Part shown: piece after piece, positions 8,166-15,868 of the stretch
Numbering within the stretch: the stretch's first letter is position 1
Layout of the letters: every line of letters begins with the position of its first letter
Origin: Streptomyces flavofungini
Lineage (GTDB): Bacteria; Actinomycetota; Actinomycetes; Streptomycetales; Streptomycetaceae
NCBI RefSeq assembly: GCF_014650815.1
Contig: NZ_BMVR01000015.1
Location: 170,942 to 234,941 of the forward strand
Direction: 5' to 3'
Length of the DNA stretch: 64,000 nucleotides
Program-made: the position numbers and the translations under genes
Notes under the pieces: model-generated
Told to the model about the DNA's origin: nothing
Databases searched by the model: none
The model's input: only the letters and a program-made list of their open reading frames with translations

Positions 8166-10214
8166 GTGTCCAAACTGACCGACGTGCCCAAACGGATCCT
8201 CATCGGGCGCGCACTGCGCAGCGACCGGCTCGGAGAAACGCTCCTGCCGAAGCGCATCGCCCTCCCCGTGTTCGCGTCCGACCCGCTGTCCTCCGTCGCG
8301 TACGCGCCCGGCGAGGTGCTGCTCGTCCTGTCCGTCGCGGGCGTGTCGGCCTACCACTTCAGCCCCTGGATCGCCGTCGCGGTCGTCGTGCTGATGTTCA
8401 CCGTCGTCGCCTCGTACCGGCAGAACGTGCACGCGTACCCGAGCGGCGGCGGTGACTACGAGGTCGCGAACACCAACCTCGGCCCCAAGGCCGGACTGAC
8501 CGTCGCGAGCGCGCTGCTCGTCGACTACGTCCTGACCGTGGCCGTGTCGATCTCCTCGGGCATCGAGAACCTGGGCTCGGCGGTCCCGTTCGTCGTGGAG
8601 CACAAGGTGCTCTGCGCGGTCGCCGTCATCGTGCTCCTCACCCTCATGAACCTGCGCGGCGTGAAGGAGTCCGGCAAGCTCTTCGCGATCCCGACGTACG
8701 TCTTCGTGGCGGGCGTCTTCATCATGATCGCGTGGGGCGCCTTCCGGGGCTTCGTCCTCGACGACACCATGAAGGCCCCGACCGCCGACTTCGAGATCAA
8801 GGCCGAGCACGAGGGCCTCGCCGGCTTCGCCATGGTCTTCCTGCTGCTGCGCGCCTTCTCCTCCGGCTGTGCCGCGCTCACCGGCGTCGAGGCGATCAGC
8901 AACGGCGTCCCCGCCTTCCGCAAGCCCAAGTCGAAGAACGCCGCGTCGACCCTCGCCCTGATGGGCGCGCTCGCCGTCACCATGTTCTGCGGCATCATCG
9001 GCCTCGCCATGGCGACCAACGTCCACATGGCCGAGAAGCCCGCCCACGACCTCCTCGACAACGGCGTCCCGCTCGGCGGCGACTACGTCCAGAACCCGGT
9101 GATCTCCCAGGTCGCCGAGGCGGTCTTCGGCAACGGCAGCTTCCTCTTCATGGTCCTGGCCGCGGCCACCGCGCTGGTCCTGTTCCTCGCCGCCAACACG
9201 GCGTACAACGGCTTCCCGCTGCTCGGCTCGATCCTCGCGCAGGACCGCTACCTGCCGCGCCAGCTGCACACCCGCGGCGACCGCCTCGCCTTCTCCAACG
9301 GCATCGTGCTGCTCGCGGGCGCCGCGGCCATGCTCGTCTGGATCTACGGCGCGGACTCCACCCGCCTGATCCAGCTCTACATCGTCGGCGTCTTCGTCTC
9401 CTTCACGCTCAGCCAGATCGGCATGGTCCGGCACTGGAACCGCCATCTGTCCACCGAGCGGGACCCGGGCAAGCGCCGCCACATGATCCGCTCCCGCGCG
9501 ATCAACACCTTCGGCGCCTTCTTCACCGGCCTGGTCCTGATCGTCGTCCTCGTCACGAAGTTCACGCACGGCGCGTGGGTGGCGCTCCTCGGCATGGTCA
9601 TCTTCTACGCGACGATGTCCGCGATCCGCCGCCACTACGACCGGGTGGCCGACGAGATCGCGGCGGCCGACGGCCCCTCCGACGACAGCGTGCGCCCCTC
9701 CCGCGTGCACTCCATCGTCCTCGTCTCCAAGATCCACAAGCCGACGCTGCGGGCCCTCGCGTTCGCCAAGCTGATGCGCACGGACACCCTGGAGGCGCTG
9801 AGCGTCAACGTCGACGCGGCCGAGACCAAGGCCCTGCGCGAGGAGTGGGAGCGGCGCAGCATCAGCGTCCCGCTGAAGGTCCTCGACTCGCCCTACCGCG
9901 AGGTCACCCGCCCGGTCATCGAGTACGTGAAGTCCCTGCGCCGGGAGAGCCCCCGCGACGCGGTCAGCGTGATCATCCCCGAGTACGTCGTGGGCCACTG
10001 GTACGAGCACCTGCTCCACAACCAGAGCGCACTCCGCCTCAAGGGCCGCCTCCTCTTCACCCCCGGCGTGATGGTCACCTCCGTCCCCTACCAGCTCGAG
10101 TCCTCCGAGGCCGCGAAGCGCCGCGCGCGCAGGCGCCAGGAGTGGAACGCGCCGGGCTCGGTGCGGCGTGGACCGGTGGAGAAGCGGGCGAAGGAGACGA
10201 GCAAGAAGGGGTGA
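8166..10214 (+). CDS. APC-superfamily permease with large C-terminal cytoplasmic domain
   Basis: A 682-residue membrane transporter. About 12 hydrophobic segments cover residues ~45-490, beginning with the APC opening LPVFASDPLSSVAYAPGE; the first cytoplasmic loop contains YPSGGGDYEVA. The C-terminal ~190 residues are soluble (SIVLVSKIHKPTLRALAFAKL...EALSVNVD), a USP-like fold seen in this actinobacterial subfamily. GTG 8166 is preferred because the upstream 31 codons look non-coding and a -10 box ends 7 nt before it. The gene neighbours CeoBC and a TrmA-like methyltransferase, the same company its mycobacterial relative keeps. Amino-acid or K+ uptake are both plausible; the substrate is unknown. 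Confidence 0.85.
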   Translation: MSKLTDVPKRILIGRALRSDRLGETLLPKRIALPVFASDPLSSVAYAPGEVLLVLSVAGVSAYHFSPWIAVAVVVLMFTVVASYRQNVHAYPSGGGDYEVANTNLGPKAGLTVASALLVDYVLTVAVSISSGIENLGSAVPFVVEHKVLCAVAVIVLLTLMNLRGVKESGKLFAIPTYVFVAGVFIMIAWGAFRGFVLDDTMKAPTADFEIKAEHEGLAGFAMVFLLLRAFSSGCAALTGVEAISNGVPAFRKPKSKNAASTLALMGALAVTMFCGIIGLAMATNVHMAEKPAHDLLDNGVPLGGDYVQNPVISQVAEAVFGNGSFLFMVLAAATALVLFLAANTAYNGFPLLGSILAQDRYLPRQLHTRGDRLAFSNGIVLLAGAAAMLVWIYGADSTRLIQLYIVGVFVSFTLSQIGMVRHWNRHLSTERDPGKRRHMIRSRAINTFGAFFTGLVLIVVLVTKFTHGAWVALLGMVIFYATMSAIRRHYDRVADEIAAADGPSDDSVRPSRVHSIVLVSKIHKPTLRALAFAKLMRTDTLEALSVNVDAAETKALREEWERRSISVPLKVLDSPYREVTRPVIEYVKSLRRESPRDAVSVIIPEYVVGHWYEHLLHNQSALRLKGRLLFTPGVMVTSVPYQLESSEAAKRRARRRQEWNAPGSVRRGPVEKRAKETSKKG

Positions 10215-10229
10215 GGGGCGCTGGCGCTG

Positions 10230-10590
10230 GGCCTGGGGGCGGGGGCTGCGCCGGACGGGTCCTGCGCCGGGCGGGGGCTGCGCCGGGCGGAGGCTGCGCC
10301 GGGCGGGGCTGCCTCCGACTGGTCCTGTGCCGGACGGGCCCTACGTCTGACTGGTCCTGTGTCTGACGGGTCCTGTGCCGGACGGGTCCTGCGCCGGGCG
10401 GGGTCTTCGCCTGACGGGTCCTGTGCTGGACGGGGTCTTCGCCTGACGGGTCCTGTGCTGGACGGGGTCTTCGCCTGACGGGTCCTGCGCCGGACGGGGT
10501 CCTCGTCTGACGGGTCCTGCGCCGGACGGGGTCCTCGCCTGACGGGTCCTGCGTCTGACGGGGTCCTGCGTCTGACGGGTCCTGGCGGGC
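10230..10590. repeat. G-rich tandem repeat array, 32-bp period (16-bp half-units)
   Basis: The gene-free stretch 10215-10709 is dominated by imperfect tandem copies of a unit beginning CTGACGGGTCCTG. Starts fall at 10411, 10443, 10475, 10507 and 10539 (exactly 32 bp apart), then at 10555 and 10572 where the unit drops to 16-17 bp. Upstream, degenerate CTGCGCCGGGCGG copies occupy 10245-10310. The repeats run directly on without spacers, so this is not a CRISPR array. It probably arose by replication slippage; it may form G-rich structures or end transcription of the permease gene. Confidence 0.8.
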
Positions 10591-10608
10591 GGCGGGGGCA
10601 GGTCAACG

Positions 10609-10614
10609 TAGACT
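10609..10614 (+). promoter_or_regulatory. -10 box TAGACT upstream of the RNA methyltransferase gene
   Basis: TAGACT at 10609-10614, in the common Streptomyces context GTAGACTGG, lies 95 bp before the methyltransferase ATG and directly after the tandem repeat array. No good -35 box is seen at 17 bp. Confidence 0.35.
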
Positions 10615-10709
10615 GGTGGGCTGGCGTCCGGCCGTCCGTTTTTCCCGATGTTCTCGACGCCGTCGACCACCGTCCTTCCTTACCTCTTACGTTGTGGAGT
10701 CACCCCGCC

Positions 10710-12041
10710 ATGCAGGCTGAACCGAAGAACTCACTGGTGGGCGAGGAGTACGAGGTCGAGGTCGGGCCGGTCGCGCACGGCGGCCACTGCGTCGCCCGTA
10801 CGGCCGAGGGGCAGGTGCTCTTCGTACGGCACGCGCTGCCCGGCGAGAAGGTCGTCGCGCGGGTGACCGAGGGCGAGGAGGGCGCGCGCTTCCTGCGGGC
10901 CGACGCGGTGACGGTCCTCGACCCGTCCAAGGACCGCGTCGAGGCCCCGTGCCCGTACGCCGGACCGGGCCGCTGCGGCGGCTGCGACTGGCAGCACGCG
11001 AAGCCGGGCGCGCAGCGCCGCCTCAAGGGCGAGGTGATCGCCGAACAGCTCCAGCGGCTGGCCGGGCTCACGCCCGAGGAGGCGGGCTGGGACGGCACGG
11101 TGATGCCGGCCGAGGGCGACAAGCTCCCTGCCGGTGAGGTTCCGGCTTGGCGCACCCGAGTCCAGTACGCGGTCGACGCCGAGACCGGCCGGGCGGGCCT
11201 GCGCCGCCACCGCTCGCACGAGGTGGAGCCGGTGGACCACTGCATGATCGCGGCCGAGGGCGTCACCGAACTCGGCGTCGAGCGGCGCGACTGGCCCGGC
11301 ATGGCCTCGGTCGAGGCGATCGCGGCGACGGGTTCGCAGGACCGCCAGGTGATCCTGACCCCGCGCCCCGGCGCCCGCCTGCCCCTGGTCGAACTGGACA
11401 AGCCGGTCTCGGTCCTCCGTGTGGAGGAGAAGGACGGCGGTGTGCACCGCGTCCACGGCCGCCCCTTCGTCCGCGAACGCGCCGACGGCCGCACGTACCG
11501 CGTGGGCAACGGCGGCTTCTGGCAGGTCCACCCGAAGGCGGCGGACACGCTGGTGACGGCGGTCATGCAGGGCCTCCTCCCGCGCAAGGGCGAGACGGCG
11601 CTCGACCTCTACTGCGGCGTGGGCCTGTTCGCGGGCGCCATCGCCGACCGCGTCGGCGACGAGGGCGCCGTCCTCGGCATCGAGTCCGGCAAACGCTCCG
11701 TCGAGGACGCCCGCCACAACCTCGCCTCCTTCGACCGCGTCCGCATCGAACAGGGCAAGGTCGAGTCGGTCCTCCCGCGCACCGGCATCACCGAGGTCGA
11801 CGTCATCGTCCTCGACCCGCCCCGCGCGGGCGCCGGCAAGCAGACGGTCCGCCATCTCGCGGGGCTCGGGGCACGGCGGATCGCGTATGTGGCTTGCGAT
11901 CCGGCGGCGTTGGCTCGGGACTTGGGGTACTTCCGGGAGGGCGGGTACAAGGTGCGGATGCTTCGGGCGTTTGATTTGTTCCCCATGACGCATCATGTGG
12001 AGTGCGTCGCGATCCTTGAGCCTACTGAGAAGGGGCGCTGA
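10710..12041 (+). CDS. TrmA/RlmD-like class I SAM-dependent uracil-5 RNA methyltransferase
   Basis: A 443-residue cytoplasmic enzyme of the family that methylates C5 of uracil in tRNA or rRNA. The N-terminal TRAM domain (GEEYEVEVGPVAHGGHCVAR) is followed by a four-cysteine iron-sulfur type cluster (CPYAGPGRCGGCDWQH), then the SAM-binding motif ALDLYCGVGLFAGAIA, the motif VIVLDPPRAGAG and the catalytic-Cys region IAYVACDPAALARDL. The ATG at 10710 has GGAG about 10 nt upstream; TTG 10692 is an alternative. The 3' end is the chromosomal target of the genomic island: its last ~20 codons occur again at 47201-47277. The gene remains intact because the incoming DNA restored the coding end. The exact target (tRNA U54 or rRNA) is not decided by the sequence. 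Confidence 0.88.
   Translation: MQAEPKNSLVGEEYEVEVGPVAHGGHCVARTAEGQVLFVRHALPGEKVVARVTEGEEGARFLRADAVTVLDPSKDRVEAPCPYAGPGRCGGCDWQHAKPGAQRRLKGEVIAEQLQRLAGLTPEEAGWDGTVMPAEGDKLPAGEVPAWRTRVQYAVDAETGRAGLRRHRSHEVEPVDHCMIAAEGVTELGVERRDWPGMASVEAIAATGSQDRQVILTPRPGARLPLVELDKPVSVLRVEEKDGGVHRVHGRPFVRERADGRTYRVGNGGFWQVHPKAADTLVTAVMQGLLPRKGETALDLYCGVGLFAGAIADRVGDEGAVLGIESGKRSVEDARHNLASFDRVRIEQGKVESVLPRTGITEVDVIVLDPPRAGAGKQTVRHLAGLGARRIAYVACDPAALARDLGYFREGGYKVRMLRAFDLFPMTHHVECVAILEPTEKGR
11973..12041 (+). other. attL-like repeat: 3' end of the RNA methyltransferase gene
   Basis: This segment matches 47201-47277 on the same strand. The core is 23 identical bases (11985-12007 = 47218-47240, starting ATGACGCATC and ending GAGTGCGT), followed by 12 more identical bases (GATCCTTGAGCC) and a shared CGCTGACCTG over the stop codon. 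Differences elsewhere are mostly synonymous or conservative, as expected when two related gene ends meet by site-specific recombination. Confidence 0.75.
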
Positions 12042-12109
12042 CCTGCGGTTTCGCCGAGTGTGCGTTATGTGTGCTGTGGGCGTTACGGGCGATATCTTGA
12101 CGCGTATTC

Positions 12110-12150
12110 GACGCACGTGAGGCCATTCTGACGCACGTTTGACGCACGTT
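12110..12150. repeat. GACGCACGT direct repeats at the island's left end
   Basis: GACGCACGT occurs at 12110-12118, 12130-12138 and 12141-12149, all in the same direction. The 13-mer TTGACGCACGTTC (12139-12151) recurs inverted at 47087-47099 near the island's right end. The 12042-12267 stretch otherwise contains no recognisable gene. The placement suggests arm-type binding sites for a recombinase or excisionase. Confidence 0.5.
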
Positions 12151-12267
12151 CTGATGAGGCGCCAGGCGGCCGTTTTTGCAGGTGACGGTGAGTCGGGTGG
12201 GGCCTGTCGGGCTCCTTCTTTGCTATCTCTTGGGTCAAGGGCCGTCGGTTATGGCCCGGTTTGGGGA

Positions 12268-12695
12268 TCAGTAGAAGCGGGGTCCGTACGGGCTCCAGTG
12301 GCCGAGGAAAGGCTTGAGGCCGTCGCCGCTGGGCTTCGGTGGGGAGGGCAGCTTCGGCGCTGCGGCGGACTCGGCGAGGTGTTGGAGGCGGGCATCCGCG
12401 AAGGCGAGCCACGCCTCGATCTCGGCCCCTTTTCTGCCCAGGTGGCAGTGATGTGGCGTGATCGCGCACCGCTGTGACGTATTCGGTCAGGCGCTTGGTC
12501 TGGTGCCAGGCGTCTGCTTGTTCTTCGAGGTGTTTGACGCGATAGGCGTGGCCCTGATCGCAGCCCAAGGCAGGTATGGACGCTACGAGGTCAAGTACGT
12601 AGGCAAGTGCGTGCGCGGCCGCAGGGCGGCAGACTTGGTGAAGCAGTTGCGAGTTACGTATGTTCGTCTTCTGTAAGTTCCGGTGCCGTTGTCTG
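12268..12695 (-). pseudogene. C-terminal remnant of an unrecognised conserved protein, frameshifted
   Basis: Read on the minus strand, the fragment runs SQLLHQVCRPAAAHALAYVL...YRVKHLEEQADAWHQTKRLTEYV...LPPGQKR, then continues after a one-base frameshift in the run AAAAGGGGCC (about 12418-12424) as EIEAWLAFADARLQHLAES... to HWSPYGPRFY and a stop at 12268-12270. The 5' end is cut off exactly where the IS3-type element begins at 12696. The continuous coding character across the frameshift marks it as a recently broken gene. I do not recognise the family; it does not look like an integrase. It is helix-rich and soluble. Confidence 0.55.
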
Positions 12696-12739
12696 TGAGC
12701 TGCCCCGACTTTCGTAGAGTCCGATCTTGATGGTTCAGG

Positions 12740-13523
12740 CGGACTGCGGGGCTTGCTCCTGGCTCGCCAGAAGTCATGTTCGTACTCGGCGGGTGGTACG
12801 TAATCGAGCGCGGAGTGGAGGCGTTCTTCGTCGTACCACGTGACCCACTGGAAGATCGCCCGCTCGACCTGTTCGCAGTCCCGCCAGGGGCCCTGCATCT
12901 CGATCAACTCGGCCTTGAAAGTGCCGTTCAGCGCCTCGGCCATGGCATTGTCGTAGCTGTCCGCGACGGAGCCGACCGGCGCGGAAGCGCCGATGTCCGC
13001 GAGCCGATCGGTGTACCGAATCGACACATATTGGGCAAGTTCAAGCGGTCGCTGTGATGAACCAGCCCGGAGTCCTTCTTGATGCGGCGCCGCCACAGGG
13101 CCATCTCCAGTGCGTCCAGGGGGAGTTCGGTCTGCATGTGGTTCGCGGCCTGTCGGGGCCGTCGGCGGTGAAGTCTCGGTCGACCAGGTCCGGCGGCCTT
13201 GGTGCCGACGGCTCGGGGATCGTGGTGCGGCGCCGCCGGCCGCGGATGACGCCCTCGATGCCGAGCTCGGCCATGAGTCGTTCGACGGTGCAGCGGGCCA
13301 CGTCGACGCCCTTGCGATGCAGAGCGCGGGTGATCCGGCGGGCTCCGTAGGTGCCGCCGGACTCGGCGTGGATCTCCTCGATCGCGGGCATCAGCTGTTC
13401 GTCCCGCAGCCGCCGGGAAGACTTCGGCCGCTTCTTACGGGCGAAGTACGTCGACGGCGACAGACCCAGCTCCCGGCAGACGGGATCGACCCCGAGGCCC
13501 TTCTGGCGCAGGTGGTCGATCAC
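12740..13523 (-). pseudogene. IS3-family transposase OrfB, frameshifted and internally deleted
   Basis: OrfB supplies the DDE integrase-type catalytic domain. The N-terminal part (GTG 13523; IDHLRQKGLGVDPVCRELGLSPSTY, then GGTYGARRITRALHRKGV) is in one frame to about 13150 and stops making sense after VDRDFTADGPDR. The sequence resumes in a second frame (MQTELPLDALEMALWRRR...SGLVHHSDR) and, after another shift, in a third (QYVSIRYTDRL...DSYDNAMAEALNGTFKAELIE...LHSALDYVPPAEYEHDFW). The segment that should carry the first catalytic Asp (WVADxTYV and following) is missing, so the enzyme cannot be active even with frame correction. Its last frame reads out of the element into the neighbouring remnant. 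Confidence 0.8.
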
Positions 13524-13884
13524 CTGCTCGGCCTCGTCCGGGGACGGGTGATCTCCTGGGCAAAAAACACGGACGCGGCCTTGAGAATCTCGTTCGCCCG
13601 CTTCAACTCCGCGTTCTCCTTGCGGAGTTGCTTCAGCTCGTCCCGCTCGGCGGTGGTGAGCCGGTCGTCGCGTTCGCCGTGGTCGGCCTCGGCCTGGCGG
13701 ACCCAGCCGCGCAGGGCCTCCTTATGGATGCCCAGGTCCTTCGCGACGTGCGCGATCGGACGGCCGGTGGTGCGGACCTCACGGATCGCGCGCTCCCGGA
13801 GTTCGTCCGGGTACTACGTGGTGCAGGCGTGGTGCTCGTGGATCTCCTTCGCCAGGATCGTAACCCTGACATCAGGAACTCCAC
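13520..13884 (-). pseudogene. IS3-family transposase OrfA, frameshifted near its start
   Basis: OrfA is the small helix-turn-helix and leucine-zipper subunit. The usual body is present: YPDELRERAIREVRTTGRPIAHVAKDLGIHKEALRGWVRQAEAD, then a coiled region RDELKQLRKENAELKRANEILKAASVFFAQE, ending at TGA 13520-13522 next to the OrfB GTG. The natural start lies in another frame (MSGLRSWRRRSTSTTPAPR): a one-base loss near 13815 places a TAG immediately before YPDEL. The T6 run at about 13561-13566 (read on the minus strand) is where such elements usually shift frame into OrfB. Confidence 0.7.
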
Positions 13885-13939
13885 GAAAATCAGTGCAGCT
13901 CAGTTCGGCGAGCCCGCAGTCTCGCATCCCGGCGTAACG

Positions 13940-14030
13940 AAGGTCTGGGCCGACAGCGGCACCAGCACAGCGTCTTCCAGCACGGAGTCGCCCGAGGATT
14001 CGACGTCGAGGTCGTGAAACGACCCGCCAC
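13940..14030 (+). pseudogene. Short IS5-type transposase fragment
   Basis: The sequence reads KVWADSG, shifts frame once, and continues QHSVFQHGVARGFDVEVVKRP, matching the VWADxGY...VEVVKRP segment around the second catalytic Asp of IS5-type transposases. About 90 bp survive. It lies between the IS3 remnant and the TIGR04141-like gene, and shows that this end of the island has taken several insertions. Confidence 0.45.
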
Positions 14031-14048
14031 CGTTGGTGCGGGGTGCCG

Positions 14049-15719
14049 TTACGCCGCGGTGGTCCGAGCGATCTCGGCTGCCGTCGGCACGGGAACGACC
14101 TCGATACTTACCCCGCGTGTGGTGAGCTCCCTTGCTGTCTGGTGGAGCGTGATTTGGGAGAAGGCGAAAAGCGAGTCGGGCGTGAAGGTGGCTCCGGACT
14201 TGTGCCGGACCGCAAGGACCAGCCGACGAGGTGTGAAGTCCTCGGCCAGCATGATTCTCCCGTCGCTGTCCCGTGCGACCCGGCGGACGAACTGGCAGCG
14301 CGCTTCAGGTGAGTTGACGAGGAGTTCGACGGCGACCTGCGCTTGCCCGAGGAGGTGGCTGAAGGAGCCGGAGGAGCCGGACTGCTTGACCAGGACAAGG
14401 GCGCCGTCCGGAGTCAGCAGGTCGCAGATTTCGACCCGGTCGGTGCGCTTGAGGGGGTTATTGATGAACTCGCCGTCGAGGAACAGCCATTCGGGCCGGG
14501 CCATTGAGACCGCTCGGTTGTAGGCGCGTTCGCTCGCGCCTTCGGGCCAGGGCGGCAGGCCGTACACAGCGGCATCGGTGAACAACTGTTGCAGGTTGTC
14601 TCGGACGGAGTCGATGTAGCAGGCGCCGAGCTCGTACCAGTCGCCGTCCAGAAGGCAGTACGTCCGTGGACCGAGGGAGACATCGGCCTGGATCCAGTCC
14701 AGGGCATGGGTGGTTGCCAGCGGGACGGAGGATCTGGGCGAGGGGTCACGGTGGAGGGTCACCGTGCCGTCGCGCAGGGCGGCGATACGGGTGCCGGGGC
14801 GGTGGATCCTGGCCCGAGTGAGGACGTACTCCAGGTCGAAGTTGTCGCAGAGGTAGACCTCGGTGCTGCCGATGCAGGTCCGGTATGCGGTGGCCTCGGC
14901 GTACGTCTCGTGCAGGTCGAGGGGTACGGAGAACGAGATCCGTCCGTCGGCGGGGGCGCCGAGCAGGCGGTCCAGGGCGGCTTCGAGTGCGGCGCGGGTG
15001 ACGGTGTCGGTGACCGGGACGATGTGGTCGACGAATTCCAGCTCGGGGTGCGGGATGTCGTCCTGGCAGACCCGGGTGATCGTGCGCAGGTCCTCGACCA
15101 GGTCGGCCGGCTCGATGCCGAGCGGGAGCCGCAGGCCGACACCGCCTTGGGCGGTGCAGGCCCGGCCGTTGGCGTGGCGGCTTCGGGTGAGAGGGACGTC
15201 GTCGAGGTGGCCGCCGAGGTGGCGGACCACCCGTGCCTGGTCGCGGATGCCGAGTGCCGGGACCGAGGTGCCGGCGGCTACCAGGGAGATGTCGGTGCGC
15301 GGCCGGCCGAGCGCTTTGGTGACGGCGCCGCTGATGTGCCGGGGGTCGATCATGCGGATGGCGAAGCAGAGGCCGAACCGCTTGTCCTTGAGGGCGTCGG
15401 GAACCAGGCGGTAGCCGTTGCCGCAGGTCACGGCGTAGACCTGGCCGTCGACGGCGAGGAGCAGCAGGGCTCCGGTGCGGCGGACGGGTTCGAAGACCGG
15501 GATTCCGGTGGTGCGGGCGTTGGGGGCGCACCAGGTGTCGGCGGCCTCCTCCTTGCCGTAGGTGAGGTAGACCGCGGGCACGCCGAGGACCACGGGGTGA
15601 TGCAGTTCGGCTCCCAGCCGGTCGAGCTGTTCGTGGTCGAGGGCCTCGAACATCGCCTCGGGGGTCGGGGAGACGGTGGGGAGCCGATAGACGGTGCGGA
15701 CTGCGGTGTGGGTGGCCAT
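14049..15719 (-). CDS. TIGR04141/DUF6119-like sporadically distributed protein
   Basis: A 556-residue soluble protein resembling the TIGR04141 (DUF6119) family, which is patchily distributed and usually found among restriction or defence genes; its biochemical role is not settled. Features seen: an N-terminal module with VPAVYLTYGKEEAADTWCAPNA, then LLLAVDGQVYAVTCGNGYRLV and FGLCFAIRMIDP, a middle domain, and a C-terminal half with YCLLDGDWYELGACYIDSVRDNL, PEWLFLDGEFI and VEICDLLTPDGALVLVKQSGSSGSFSHLLGQA. VEICD...VLVK is similar to a nuclease-type acid-acid-Lys arrangement, but that is my inference. ATG 15719 has GGAG at good spacing; the frame extends 19 codons upstream. It diverges from the methylase-like gene at 15869 across a region with an inverted repeat. 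Confidence 0.65.
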   Translation of the reverse strand: MATHTAVRTVYRLPTVSPTPEAMFEALDHEQLDRLGAELHHPVVLGVPAVYLTYGKEEAADTWCAPNARTTGIPVFEPVRRTGALLLLAVDGQVYAVTCGNGYRLVPDALKDKRFGLCFAIRMIDPRHISGAVTKALGRPRTDISLVAAGTSVPALGIRDQARVVRHLGGHLDDVPLTRSRHANGRACTAQGGVGLRLPLGIEPADLVEDLRTITRVCQDDIPHPELEFVDHIVPVTDTVTRAALEAALDRLLGAPADGRISFSVPLDLHETYAEATAYRTCIGSTEVYLCDNFDLEYVLTRARIHRPGTRIAALRDGTVTLHRDPSPRSSVPLATTHALDWIQADVSLGPRTYCLLDGDWYELGACYIDSVRDNLQQLFTDAAVYGLPPWPEGASERAYNRAVSMARPEWLFLDGEFINNPLKRTDRVEICDLLTPDGALVLVKQSGSSGSFSHLLGQAQVAVELLVNSPEARCQFVRRVARDSDGRIMLAEDFTPRRLVLAVRHKSGATFTPDSLFAFSQITLHQTARELTTRGVSIEVVPVPTAAEIARTTAA

Positions 15720-15774
15720 GGGAAGTTCTCCGAGCGTCTGCGGGGGTGCGATGCGAGAAGGCTGACGAAGTCTC

Positions 15775-15818
15775 ATCTGTATACGCAGAACGATGACAGC
15801 AATCTGTGTACGCTGTCA
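15775..15818. promoter_or_regulatory. Divergent promoter region with direct and inverted repeats
   Basis: ATCTGTATACGC (15775-15786) recurs as ATCTGTGTACGC (15802-15813), 27 bp on, with one mismatch. Overlapping it, TGACAGC (15794-15800) and GCTGTCA (15812-15818) form a perfect inverted repeat with an 11-bp spacer. The site is centred between the TIGR04141-like gene (starts 15719, minus) and the methylase-like gene (starts 15869, plus), and so could control both. A -10-like TACGGT at 15857-15862 ends 6 nt before the plus-strand ATG, suggesting a leaderless transcript. Confidence 0.5.
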
Positions 15819-15868
15819 ACGCGATTGTGGTGCTCCCGGGGTCGGGCCACTGCGTGTACGGTGGCCGC

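Larger units (their letters stand above)
12696..13902. mobile_element. Degenerate IS3-family insertion sequence (~1.2 kb)
   Basis: Terminal inverted repeats are visible: 12696 onward reads TGAGCTGCCCCGACTTTCGT and the complement of the right end at 13902 reads TGAGCTGCACTGATTTTCGT, 16 of the first 20 matching. Inside are orfA and orfB of an IS3-type transposase on the minus strand, both broken. No clear target duplication flanks the element (CTG to the left, GTT to the right), so adjacent deletion is likely. Confidence 0.75.

Noticed and set aside
10230..10590. CRISPR array
   Set aside because: The units are directly adjacent with no unique spacers, and no cas gene is near.
10088..10606. Minus-strand repeat protein in the tandem repeat region
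   Set aside because: It is merely the translated 32-bp repeat, runs into the permease gene, and has no start signal or plausible fold.
12083..13096. A single 337-codon minus-strand gene
   Set aside because: It is a chance join of the IS3 transposase C-terminus to the neighbouring gene remnant across the element's terminal repeat.
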